Shown here piece by piece: positions 15,401 through 25,566 of a stretch of 64,000 nucleotides of DNA. The stretch's first letter is position 1, and the number at the start of each line of letters is the position of its first letter. The position numbers and the translations under genes are program-made. The notes under the pieces are model-generated. The model worked only from the letters and a program-made list of their open reading frames with translations, searched no databases and had not been told where the DNA came from. The DNA is from Branchiostoma floridae (Eukaryota > Chordata > Leptocardii > Amphioxiformes > Branchiostomatidae): positions 10,666,175 to 10,730,174 of the forward strand of contig NC_049982.1 in NCBI RefSeq assembly GCF_000003815.2, read 5' to 3'.

Positions 15401-16760
15401 TTATCACTTGCAAGACATTTTAGAGGTTAGAGCCAGAACCAGCTTGATTGTTGTGTTTTTGTCGTGTCAACTGCCCATTGCTCTGCCAAGTATCTATTTC
15501 GGTAACAGTCCTAATGGTGGTGCTATTCGGGCCCGGATTAGGTTNNNNNNNNNNNNNNNNNNNNNNNNNNNNNNNNNNNNNNNNNNNNNNNNNNNNNNNN
15601 NNNNNNNNNNNNNNNNNNNNNNNNNNNNNNNNNNNNNNNNNNNNGACCATGTCCTACAGGATATGCTGTAATTTAAGCACGGGTATTCTCTACTATAGTC
15701 TTTGCCTTCTAGGAATACAACTTGTGTGACCGCATAGAATATGTCCTTCAAGCGACACCTTATGTCTACAATTAGACACTATGAAAATCGCGAAGTGTAT
15801 TGACACAAAAGGGTAACAAAAACTTGTCCTCGATTATGGTAAAGTTGGTATTCCGCAAATCCTAAAGACCAGCTAATTTACAGGGTGGGAGGGAACTGTG
15901 GAATGTTGGAGAGACCGAGCAACGTAAGAGGTGTAACAAGTGACCTCTATATAATGACAGTCAGCGGACTATGCGCCAGAGGGTTTTTGTGTTGAATGTT
16001 TGATGTCAGACAACATTTTACACTCGGGAGGGTAATTCTGGCTTCAGCTTTGATGTGCCTCTCTCTGTGTATTGCAAGGTGTGTTCAAACTATGCATTGA
16101 ATTCTTATCACGAAAAAAAACCTCTGTCACGACTACATGTCCGCCATGGTCATGGACGCGGTCTAAAACTGTGTCGCAATTCGGACAGGTCGACGCGAGT
16201 GCTGACAAAAGATAATATCACAGTGCCGGTTACTTGTACGTTTAACGTTGTATTGTATTGAATTGAGTCAAATTGACTGGTAGTGAATCTTACTTTGTCG
16301 CAGTACAATGTCTCACCTGATGGTCTCGTGTGAGCTTGACTCTCTGGTGAGCGGACACACACTCGGCGCACAGGAACTCCTCGCAGTGGAGACATCGGGC
16401 CGTGGCCTTCTGTCCGCCGTCGCACACGTTACACACCACGTCAGATTTTATCAGCCTCTTCTGGATCTCCACGCTGTTGGCGAGCGACACGATGAAGTGG
16501 TTATCCTTCAGCCACTGCAGGTGGTTCTCTCCGTCAGGAACGGGCACAACCGTCGTACAGATCGGGCACTTCAGACTTGCCGGCACCTCCTCGTACTCTT
16601 CTCCATGGCTGGGGGACTCGTCTAAGTGTTTCACTAGGCAGTTTTCACAGAATGAGTGAAGGCAAGGCAATAGCTTGGGCCTGTTAAAGTCCTTCTTACA
16701 GATCCCGCATTGCAAAAGGTCGTCTGATAGAGTCTGCGTCAACTGAGCGACAGAAGCCAT
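6275..16760 (-). CDS. TRIM-type RING / B-box / coiled-coil protein with Cys-rich C-terminus
   Basis: Predicted E3 ubiquitin ligase of 598 aa in six exons, listed in transcript order: 16317-16760, 9454-9678, 8801-8986, 8416-8651, 7785-8296, 6275-6468 (stop TGA 6275-6277). All junctions are GT-AG and the phases close. The RING spans residues 18-68 (C18, C21, C33, H35, C38, C41, C65, C68). B-box 1 spans about 110-147 (C110, C113, C123, C126, C131, C134, H138). B-box 2 starts at C171/H174 and runs to about H202. A charged coiled-coil stretch covers about 210-360. A Ser/Thr/Pro-rich linker (about 370-530) follows, and the last 64 residues are rich in Cys and His (see separate entry). No SPRY or NHL domain follows. 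The start at 16760 is chosen because it directly precedes the RING; an upstream in-frame ATG at 16835 is possible. RING-TRIM proteins usually ubiquitinate cytosolic targets, often in immunity or development; the substrate here is unknown. Intron 1 holds a 100-N gap. Confidence 0.85.
13004..13095. repeat. Fold-back element (nested inverted repeats)
   Basis: Outer arms AGATTTTGGGT (13004-13014) and ACCCAAAATCT (13085-13095) are perfect complements. Inner arms TGGCTTATCCC (13040-13050) and GGGATAAGCCA (13071-13081) are also perfect. The sequence would fold into one long interrupted hairpin, typical of a miniature inverted-repeat transposable element. Confidence 0.75.
15545..15644. other. Assembly gap (100 N)
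   Basis: A run of exactly 100 N, a size often used for gaps of unknown length. It lies inside intron 1 of the TRIM gene, so it should not remove coding sequence from the model. Confidence 0.99.
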
Positions 16761-16947
16761 GTCGAGCGCCCGTCTACCCGTCCGTGCCACTCGCCAAGAA
16801 CTACACGGAGCGAGAGCAATTTTCGGGTCCGGCAATTATTCGGGCCCAACCAGCTCTATTGTTCTGTGTCGGTACGAAGCCGGGCGGTTCGGTCAGGTGG
16901 GATAGGCCATACCTTCCCAGCATGGGATGGGTCCCAGCCTCCGAAGA

Positions 16948-16955
16948 TGACGTCA
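16948..16955. promoter_or_regulatory. Palindromic CRE upstream of the TRIM gene
   Basis: A perfect TGACGTCA lies about 190 bp upstream of the chosen TRIM start codon, in a GC-richer block (about 16760-16980) that probably holds the promoter. TGACGTCA is the consensus of CREB/ATF factors. Function is inferred from position and motif only; the assembly gap starts 38 bp further upstream. Confidence 0.4.
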
Positions 16956-16993
16956 CAGCGGCCTCGAACTTGCTGCCGTATATGGTAATTATC

Positions 16994-17253
16994 NNNNNNN
17001 NNNNNNNNNNNNNNNNNNNNNNNNNNNNNNNNNNNNNNNNNNNNNNNNNNNNNNNNNNNNNNNNNNNNNNNNNNNNNNNNNNNNNNNNNNNNNNNNNNNN
17101 NNNNNNNNNNNNNNNNNNNNNNNNNNNNNNNNNNNNNNNNNNNNNNNNNNNNNNNNNNNNNNNNNNNNNNNNNNNNNNNNNNNNNNNNNNNNNNNNNNNN
17201 NNNNNNNNNNNNNNNNNNNNNNNNNNNNNNNNNNNNNNNNNNNNNNNNNNNNN
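16994..17253. other. Assembly gap (260 N)
   Basis: A run of 260 N directly upstream of the presumed TRIM promoter. Any 5' UTR exon or promoter element there is missing. Confidence 0.99.
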
Positions 17254-19201
17254 ACCGATAGTCACAGCACAACAATGCTGTATATGTATATACCGATGCA
17301 TACATTTAAGAATGCCCGGAGATCAAAAATCGATTATAATCACGCCATTTTTCTTCAGTCAAAACACTGAATAAAAACGCATATCATATATACACCAGTA
17401 AATCCTGTGGGCCATTAAGAAATATTGACAACCGAGAAACACAGACAGTACTATCCTGTGTGTTTTCACCTGGGTGATTTTCCCCTTCATCGCCCCTAAA
17501 TAATAACAGGTATGCACATCGCCTACTTACAGGCGCGCGAACAGGTGGTCTGAGGTGTGTAATCTTTCACGCATATAAGGTTATTTTTGTTGACTTTATT
17601 ATCTGATCGTTGTTGTTTCCTTCAGATATACGATCACATTTGATTAGAAAAAATCTTTCGAAAAGCAACCCATACTTCATTAGAAGATACAGTGCTGCTG
17701 TACTTTAACGCATAGACTTGGACCTCCTATTTTAGGCACTTGAAATATACAAAAAGTTTGCCATTTTTAGTTTACCGGGGCTCCCATACTCAAATATCAC
17801 ATCTTATGACAAACAATAAAAGGCTCATTTCACATCTGTACATGTCTCGTGATATATCTGGTAACAAACAACAATGACATGCAGAGGAATGAAAATTGTA
17901 GAATAAAGACGAAGTTAAACTCTCCTAAAATGATAGTAAAACCACAGTCCTTTAATACATATTCATAGAGATAATATCCAAATATTGGACAGCATTTTAT
18001 TTGCTACAATATACATGGCATTATTCCTTATATCAGAGGGTATAATCTGCAAAGAGATTCACAATACATAGATGTAGCTTCCATGTCTTTTGGGTGTATA
18101 AAAATATGTATAACTGTATACTAAACTTTTCATGCTTTTCTATATCAATTTCAAAGGTATTCATATGATACATAATGCTGATACAAAACACTTAGCTCAC
18201 TCCTGTTACCTGTATATGGATAGTATATTCAACATGCTATTATGTTCAAATGCAGACTTCATTTTTTCATTGAGTACTTACTTAACTTGCTTTATGTGTG
18301 AAGTATAATATATATCAATTTTCAAGTATAGTTAAGACAATTTTGTGAATCAAGGATGTGAAAGTGATATTGGTGAAAAACTATAGCATGGACATTGTGC
18401 TAATTTTACAAACATACCATGATCGTTACAACTTTTGCATCTTGTCCTGAACTGGAAAGGTATATGCAGCCCTTTCCCTAGTATAAATTTTGAACACAAT
18501 ACTCATCAACTTCTACAGCTATTTTGACCTCCTACTATTGTATGCACAGCTGAGAAGCAGTAATTTTTGTAACTTATGCTTTGTGTTACACATAAAAATA
18601 AAGAACAATAAAGAAATGAGCAATGCCTTGAGTACATAAGTCTTTTTTCCATTTCCTATGTGTGCAAAAATAGTTCTAGTCATTTACACAAACACAATCA
18701 GAGAAATTTCTACAGCCAGTTATAAGACTTTTGCTACAAGTTTAGAGACAACTTTGTCATTGATGACTTGTCTTTCCTACTACAACTCCATAAAATCCCC
18801 CATACATTCCCTTCACCTCATAAGTCAAACAAAAACTATCATTTCCGAATCTGTTTTCTCAGAAAACTAAATAAAGGAGTCAGAATTCAGGGGGCCTTCC
18901 TGTGAACAATATTGTTCACAGTATGTCAAACTATTAAGCCATATCACATGGAAAAAATATAATTCCCTTTTATGATATCCCAAACTCTACAAATACCACT
19001 CTCAAAATTTACTTTGCACAATATAAATGCACATTCTCTGTAACAATGGGTCTAACCAACATTTACATAAAAATTGTGACTATTGAAATGTACTTTATTA
19101 AGTCATATTGAAACATTCCAAGTGGTCTCGACCTGATATAGTCATTTGTTCCCAAAGGCCTGAAACTTGTGATTGGTCAATAGTAAGTCACATGACCTAC
19201 A
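17254..19201. other. AT-rich gene-free stretch, probable TM7SF3 3' UTR and spacer
   Basis: No supported exon. On the minus strand this lies directly downstream of the TM7SF3 stop codon. An AATAAA on that strand (plus-strand TTTATT near 19093) is a candidate poly(A) signal. The remainder is AT-rich spacer between two minus-strand genes. Confidence 0.5.
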
Positions 19202-19591
19202 TCATGTGACATGATTAATGACGTATGTTGGTGGCTCCTGGTTGCTAAGCAGCGGCTCTGTCTCCTCCCTGTCCTGATGGTCAGGCTGCTGGATGTTTGG
19301 CTGCAGCTGTGACTTCTGCCGTTTCTTCCTGTAGAGTTCGTACGGGCACGGCGGGAAGTCGTCACGTCCGCGCTCCCGGTAGAACTGACACACTGCTCCC
19401 ATGATGCTCAGCAGGGCCCACAGCGCCACCAGGATGTAATCTGTCAGGGGTCAGGATTACGTAGCATTAATGATTAGTGTTTTTTGTGGTTCAATTTTGT
19501 GTACCCACATCAGCTTTGAATTTTTTCTGTCCCATTCAATGTTTGGGGGCCCATGTTGTTACTTTTCCTTGCTAAAAATGTCATTTCAAGC

Positions 19592-19652
<61 letters not shown>

Positions 19653-22600
19653 GAGAGACAGCCATTGTCCATGAGGTGCAACTACAATACATTTCTGACT
19701 ACAGTATATGTTGCATATGGAACTCTTTTAAGATTGCACTACCTGTACTTCCCACTAGGAGGCATCACTGCACCATACCTTTGACTTGGAATGGTGCACT
19801 GATGACGGCTACCCTGAAGTCCTGCACCACAGCCCTCTTGATGGGGTTGAGAGCGATGTACGACAGGCTGGTGTACAGGTACGCATCCAGCGCCATGATA
19901 ACTGCATATGAGCCAACCACGGAACAGGACACGATACTCAACTGGTGGAAATAAGGAAACATGTTGGTAAGAGGCAATGGCAAAGGGTTATGAGGTAATC
20001 ATCACATGCTGTAAAGATTAGAATATTTTCATCATCAGGAAGTCTGTTTTGAATTTCATTACTCAGATGACAAAGTAAAATTTAATGTCCCTTGGGGCTG
20101 ACAAAAAAAGGCTTAAGTAGGCACGTTTTTGCTAGGGTTGGTTAGGTAACCAGAAAAGCAACATTTAATTTCCTAGGCCTTAAGATTTATCTATCAGTAG
20201 TATCACAGTAAATGTTATTGGCAACACAAGTTCCATTGACAACTAAAGCTTTCAAGTGGCTCAGGCGTGTTTGGCACACAGGACATCTTAACAGAACTTC
20301 GACCAACAACATGAGCTAAAAATTGTTAATTACAGAGTAGAAAAGCTCTGCTCACAGTTTTTGTGAAGGCCAGCAGAAATACAGGAACGATCATGATACC
20401 ACAGGCGAAGGACATGCCGTAGTTGAAGTCGTTCTGCCACACATTCAGGTTTCCTGAAATAGTGCAAAACATGATTTGTCAGTGGTGACAAGATATCTGA
20501 GAGTGGTCACAAGAAACGTTTCTACGCTATATATATTTCAGTCTCATTGTAAGCAGTTGTAGCCTTATATTATATAGTACCATTCTCTGTAGTGACTGCT
20601 GCCTCAATCCTTTCGCTACATTGGTTAGCAAGCGAAAAGATTGAGCCAGCAGTCACTACAGAGGATGATACTAAGGCTAAAGCAGTTGTTCATACAGATG
20701 ATTGCATAACATAATATAAAGTTTTCTTATCAACACACTAATAAAAAACCATAAGGACTTACCAAATGGTGTGAAGAAGATGATGGAGGCAAACATGTAC
20801 CCCAGCACCAGGCCGACCAGCAGGACACTCACTACTGCCAGCCCAAACCTCCACCAGAACAGGGTCCACAGGATCCCACCTACTACTCCCACCATACAGG
20901 AGATCCCCACACGAACTGGTGGGGAAGAACAGATACAACGTTTGACATGATCACTGCACAGACTATTTTGGAGATGTACATATACACAGTTTTTTGGGGC
21001 ATGTATAAAGGGGTGGAGCCACTGACATGTTATCTTTTGACATGCAATACAATTACAGCTTTATCTGAGTCGGAGAAGTTACCTATATTCTCTCTGCCAT
21101 GAGAGAGTGGGTGGGTAGGTAACCATACTCCATTACATGGCTAGCTGTTCTTTTCCCTTCCCTTCGTCAGTCCTGCCATTATATATAGCTGTCTAGTCTT
21201 ACCTTATATGGATAAACAAATTACCTCACAAGAAATATAGACAATATGTGGTTGACCCCATAGTAATTTTGTCCCAAAATGGAAACATGGCACACTTGGC
21301 ATATTCCTAACAAAACACTGCTGATCTTATTGATACAGCTGCATGAAACAATACTCCTGCAAAAAAAATCTCACAATAAAATTAAAAGATGAATAATGTA
21401 CTGTTGCATTTTAGATAAATAAATAAATGAATAAAAGATGAAAAGTAAAACTGACTCACCAGCCTGACTCTCTTCTGAATACATGGAGATGAGGATGAAG
21501 GTGATCAGCATGGTTGCCAGGAAACCAAATATAAACAGCTCTGCAGGACATAAGGTACAGTGAGGATGGTTCTCATTACATGTCTAACTAGACCCTAATG
21601 TGTTTAAAACACTCGTGCATTTTATAGCAATTTCCCTTTTGAATTCTTTCTTAACTAGTGAAGTATTTGAAAGTCAGAAAAACTAGGTTAGCCTTGACTG
21701 ATACGTACCGGCACATGTGAATATAATGGTGCAATTGAAGTCCTACCTGTTTTGAAATATCTGTGTCCAGCAAAGCACAGAAAGAGGCCCACGACACCAG
21801 CCATGGTACATAGGGCTTTTGCTACATCATTATCTATAAAAAAATAAACAAAGCATGGTAAAAAGGAGATATCAAAACCCTGTGTTCCACTGAAATACCC
21901 TAGAAAGCTAGGAGGACTCAAGCCCTTTAATTTAAACCTTTGTTTTCTTGACACCTGAGTCCTACTCATCTACCAGATATCATGTGGATACATTCATAGC
22001 TTCTTGTGTTATGCTTTTCACAGACAGACACACAAACAAATGACACATAAAACATTACTTACATGGCTGTGTTAAATGCTACCTGTTGAAATTTGTTGTT
22101 GAATGTGTTTTAAAAGTTTTTTTGTGTGTATGGGGGGGAGGGGGGGAGGGTACATTTGATATTGAGTACAAATGTACCACACATATCCTTTATCAATACT
22201 TACTTGCAAAACAGCCAGCCACAGTATCAGTGAAGCTGCAGGCGTACGTATGTACAGGAATGTAGGAAGCTGAGGTGTTCAGTTTGGGATCACGTACAAT
22301 CACATTGTAGATGACTCCCTGTCCTTTGAAAGAGGCCAGGGTCAGGTTGGGCTTCTTTTTGCTGTCCAGGGTTCTTATCTAATAAAGGATGACATGGCAT
22401 TTTTAGATATTTATCCGTCAATCAAAATACTTACAGAAATGTTTACCTATGTAAGTCATTGTAATGTACATGCAGGTTTCTTTCCCTTTAGCTTATGATA
22501 TCAAAAGTTGCAGCAATTCTACAAAAATGTACTAGTTGAAGTAGGGGTAGTAGAGACATACTGTGCTATTCCATACTGTACAAGTAATTCTAGTCTAATA

Positions 22601-23782
22601 CAAAGATGCGTTACATGGTTGCTCACATAGGGCTGCTTCATATGAAAGCACAAGTAGACAATAACATTTTTAGATGAATTTTTACTCAAAACCAAACATC
22701 TTGCACAACCTTGATTCTCTTTAAATTATTTCAGGGCAGTATTTTCTTCCTTAGCTTTCACAATGTCATGCCCAGGAATTTTGCGATACGAATGGTATGA
22801 ACTATGAACGATAACGAAAATGGCAGGCTCATGATTTCCATGAGTTCTCTCTCACCAGATGTCCATGTGCAGTGATATCTGCCGGGTGAGTCATTCTCTT
22901 CAGGCCCTGTACGAGACTGACCGCGCTGAAGTCACGTTCGGGCAGGTAGTACTGGTACACGTCATACTTCAGCCGATGGTCGGAGGACGAACCCCGGTCA
23001 CACTCCGGGACGCGTTTGGGCTGGCGTGGGAAACCGATGTTGGAGAACTGGAACTGCAGGATGGTCTCGTAGAGGTTGTAGTGGACGTGGATGTTGGGGT
23101 CGTTGTCGAGGGGGAACTCCTGGTTACAGGCGCCGGGAACAGGATCTAAAACAACACAAACACTTAATATATACATGTTGATCTGTGGAAAATAGATATT
23201 ACCCATCAAAGCTCATGACTTCTTCAGACATACGGAATGTTTATGTATATCAGATTACCCCATGATTTTTAGCATTTTATGCATAAACTAGGATTTGAAA
23301 TAACATTAACATAAAAACCACAGTGACTGTTTTTCCAACTTATAATCATATTGGCTACTTAAATAAGATGACAATTAAATTTTCTTATTTGACAGTTTTA
23401 ATTACCAACAATAAAAATGAGTTCGTCCTCTCCATGCTCTATCACAGCAACTGTGCAACAGTATCAATAATTACCTGAAGCGTTATATTCCAGGGCCATC
23501 ATCCAGACCTCAGCACCATCCGTCTCGTTTAGCGTAGAATTGACAAACCAGGTCACCGAACTCTGACCTTTCTCCAGCAGGGTCAGCAGGCCGATATCAG
23601 AGCTGTTGACGCTTGTGTAGGTGTGGTAGTCTGGGGGTCATGACCCAACACAGACTTGTGTACAGCGTGAACATGCAGCATGGCAAAGCTGGTGTTTATA
23701 CTGACATTGGACAGGGTGACGTCCAACATGTCACCTGACCCCAGGGTAACATTGGTCCATGTGTTGTTGAATAGTGATACTC
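19202..23782 (-). CDS. TM7SF3: Transmembrane 7 superfamily member 3 (TM7SF3), 5' incomplete
   Basis: Nine exons in transcript order: 23475-23782, 22856-23145, 22204-22378, 21747-21833, 21460-21540, 20763-20915, 20356-20453, 19779-19941, 19202-19440 (stop 19202-19204). They give about 531 codons against 570 aa in human. The luminal half has the family's DPVPGxCN and YDVYQYYLPE stretches, GQGVIYNVIV, and YIPVHTYACSF. Then come seven hydrophobic segments including FLCFAGHRYFKT, a WWRFG loop, and GSYAVIMALD followed by SLSYIALN. The tail is hydrophilic and ends past a FYRERGRDDFPPCPYELYR-like segment conserved with human. Human TM7SF3 is a multi-pass membrane protein reported to protect cells from stress-induced death and dampen the unfolded protein response. 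The signal-peptide exon was not found; the first mapped exon starts with two bases of a split codon. An apparent one-base loss at 23633-23637 breaks the frame (see separate entry). Confidence 0.92.
19593..19660. repeat. (GA)n/(CAGA)n microsatellite
   Basis: A compound simple repeat of GA dinucleotides followed by CAGA/GACA tetranucleotides and more GA, inside the last intron of TM7SF3. It creates a false plus-strand open frame rich in RE and TDRQ. Confidence 0.95.
20561..20678. repeat. Fold-back element in a TM7SF3 intron
   Basis: Left arm carries CTCTGTAGTGACTGCTG (20585 on) followed by TCAATC and TTTCGCT. The right arm carries AGCGAAA, GATTGAG and CAGCAGTCACTACAGAG in mirror order. Outer edges AGCCTTA and TAAGGCT also pair. 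The arms are about 50 bp with a loop of roughly 10-15 bp. This looks like a miniature inverted-repeat element; its transcript would form a long hairpin, so a microRNA precursor is an alternative. Confidence 0.75.
22132..22150 (+). other. G-run, potential G-quadruplex
   Basis: G7-A-G7-A-G3 on the plus strand, within the intron between TM7SF3 exons at 21833 and 22204. The runs allow four stacked G3 tracts with one-base loops. The motif is visible; folding is inferred. Confidence 0.6.
23633..23637 (-). other. TM7SF3: Apparent frameshift in TM7SF3 at a C homopolymer
   Basis: Upstream of this five-base C-run (read on the minus strand) the frame gives NNTWTNVTLGSGDMLDVTLS, fitting the TM7SF3 N-terminal domain. 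Downstream, only the frame shifted by one gives SSDIGLLTLLEKGQSSVTWF leading into the conserved DPVPGACN. One extra C would restore a single 309-nt exon whose phase fits the mapped junctions. A sequencing or assembly error is most likely; a real allelic lesion is possible. Confidence 0.75.
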
Positions 23783-24955
23783 CTGAAATAAAAGATGAAC
23801 ATGTAGAAAGAGGTTATCTGATAAGATGTGCTGTAACTGAGCATATATACATGTACTGTATATTGTGTGCAACAATGAGGGTCTACATGGGGGTACTGGC
23901 ATTGCTTCATAGTAATCATAATATGAATAAATGTATAGGAAATGCTCAACAGAAAAAGGATATGCATTCTTACATGTATATGCACTACGCTAGATTGCAT
24001 ATTTCAATTGGTAAACCTACGCTGCAAACATGGATACAACCTGATGCTTTGTCATGGCTTTTTGGCGTTCAAGTACACAATAGGACAGATTTGTCAATAA
24101 CCATAATGATAAATGGTTTCTGAACAACAAGTAATGTGCTACCGGTGTGAAGAATCAAAGCTAAAAATACTTGTAAACAAATACTAGTAATCACTTTAAC
24201 TTAAAGTTTAAGTTGCCTTAGACTAGGCCTCCATGATTAATGTTTGCTTCTCCTTACAGAATGAGCAAGGACGTTATATCACTATATAACGTCCTTGGAA
24301 TGAGGCATGGAGACTATAAATAATATAATATTTGCTCCTCATAACTTTAATATGTATGTTCAAAGTTGATGAAAGCTACTTGATGAAAGCTTTGTTCAAA
24401 GACATTTCATAAGACTAGATAAGCTATGGGAGAGCGAAAAGTACAAACAGCAAGAGTGAAGATTAGGAGCTTACAGGCAATGGATCTGCCTTCATCCCGA
24501 GGATGGTATCAAAGGTATGTTCAACAATGAACAAAGGAGGTTAAAAAACCTTTTTTTAGCCTCCTTGGTTCAACTATCATAAATCTTTCTACTTAATTAC
24601 ACCCTCTGTACATATATCAACCACAGAATTCTAAAACTGAAAACACATGAACAGGATAAGCGAATAGATTAGGGATCATGTTAAGATGTCAACAGTGATG
24701 TGTGCAAAATTATCATATCAGAGGAGATAATAAAACAAATTAATCATGTTTTGGTTTTGTTTGTACATCACATTAAGATCGAAGACTTAGCAGCACCAAA
24801 GAAATGTACAGTTAACAAAGCATACCGGTTCGATTTCGTGCATCTAGAGTCATCAGAGTTGAAAATAAAACAGCCGCAAGACACCACCAACTCATCTTGT
24901 GAGGATAACCTGCCAAAACGAAGACTTTAAAGGATCTGAAATCTTCCAAAGTTGG
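23783..24955. other. TM7SF3 5' intron / spacer before the satellite
   Basis: No supported exon. It carries two short palindromes. One is CAAGGACGTTATAT with its complement across a 4-bp loop at about 24266-24297, with weaker outer pairing CTCCATG/CATGGAG. The other is an AGGAGG/CCTCCT inverted repeat at 24530-24570. The TM7SF3 signal-peptide exon would be expected upstream of 23782 on the minus strand; I did not recognise it here. Confidence 0.5.
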
Positions 24956-25441
24956 TTCAAGGTCTCAGAACACAGTATTTATACGCGACCCCCGTCCCCA
25001 AAAGTAGTTCGGGTTAAAATAGTGCACCGCAGTACTTGCAAAGGCCGTAGTTATTCTTCCGTGTACAACAGCGAGGTGGAAACTGTGGTGAATGGTAGAG
25101 GAATATATCGTTGTTGATACGGTATAAGTTGGATTACGTTGCTCCTTCGGCCAGCGGGAATTTGCGCCTTGATACTGTTACCGGCACTTCCTGTTCGTCG
25201 CCTGCAGTTCCATGACCTCCGCTGGGGGTCAAATCAAAGTGTCTTTTATAGAAAAACGAGCAGGCAAATCTATGCTCATTTTCAGATATGTTGTAGGTCG
25301 TACCCTCGACTTCAACATACTAAATTCTTGTAAATTGTATCTGCACCTTTCTATAGGTTTTGAGTCGTCGAACCACCTCACTTTGGGGTCCTTAACCATG
25401 TAAATCCCCATAGGCGAAAAACTGTGTTCTGAGACCTTGAA
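24956..25441. mobile_element. 486-bp TIR element within the satellite (first copy)
   Basis: Bounded by perfect 21-bp inverted repeats beginning TTCAAGGTCTCAGAACACAG (24956-24976 and 25421-25441). The same element occurs at 25938-26423, 26922-27407, 27905-28390, 29388-29873 and 30370-30855. It has no transposase and is small, so it would be a non-autonomous DNA transposon. One spacer copy at 28887 lacks it precisely, leaving GGTTGAATC, which supports it being a discrete insertion or excision unit. A target-site duplication is not clear. Confidence 0.7.
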
Positions 25442-25552
25442 TCACAGCGTTAATTCCCCAGGGACGGGTAATAACATTGAATTCGACTGATATGTTAGGA
25501 ATTGACCTCGGCTGACTTGAACTGTAACGTTTTTGTTACCGTCAGAACCGCC

Positions 25553-25566
25553 GTTACCATGGCAAC
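25553..25566. promoter_or_regulatory. RFX-type X-box in each satellite spacer (first copy)
   Basis: GTTACCATGGCAAC, embedded in CCGTTACCATGGCAACGG, fits the RFX family X-box (two GTTRCC half-sites in inverted order with a 2-bp spacer). It recurs at 26535, 27519, 28502, 29003, 29985 and 30967, always intact. RFX binding is inferred from the motif. Confidence 0.55.

Larger units (their letters stand above)
9679..16316 (-). other. Intron 1 of the TRIM gene
   Basis: 6.6 kb between the RING/B-box 1 exon and the B-box 2 exon. I see no supported exon in it. It contains a fold-back element at 13004-13095, a short inverted repeat near 11630, a palindromic TATACG/CGTATA stretch near 14390, and the 100-N gap. 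Confidence 0.7.

Noticed and set aside
15408-17374. Open frames spanning the N runs
   Set aside because: They are open only because N codons carry no stops.
24486-24508. Candidate first exon of TM7SF3 (ATG with a donor GTAAGC on the minus strand)
   Set aside because: It encodes only MKADPLP, with no signal peptide, and does not match the family N-terminus.
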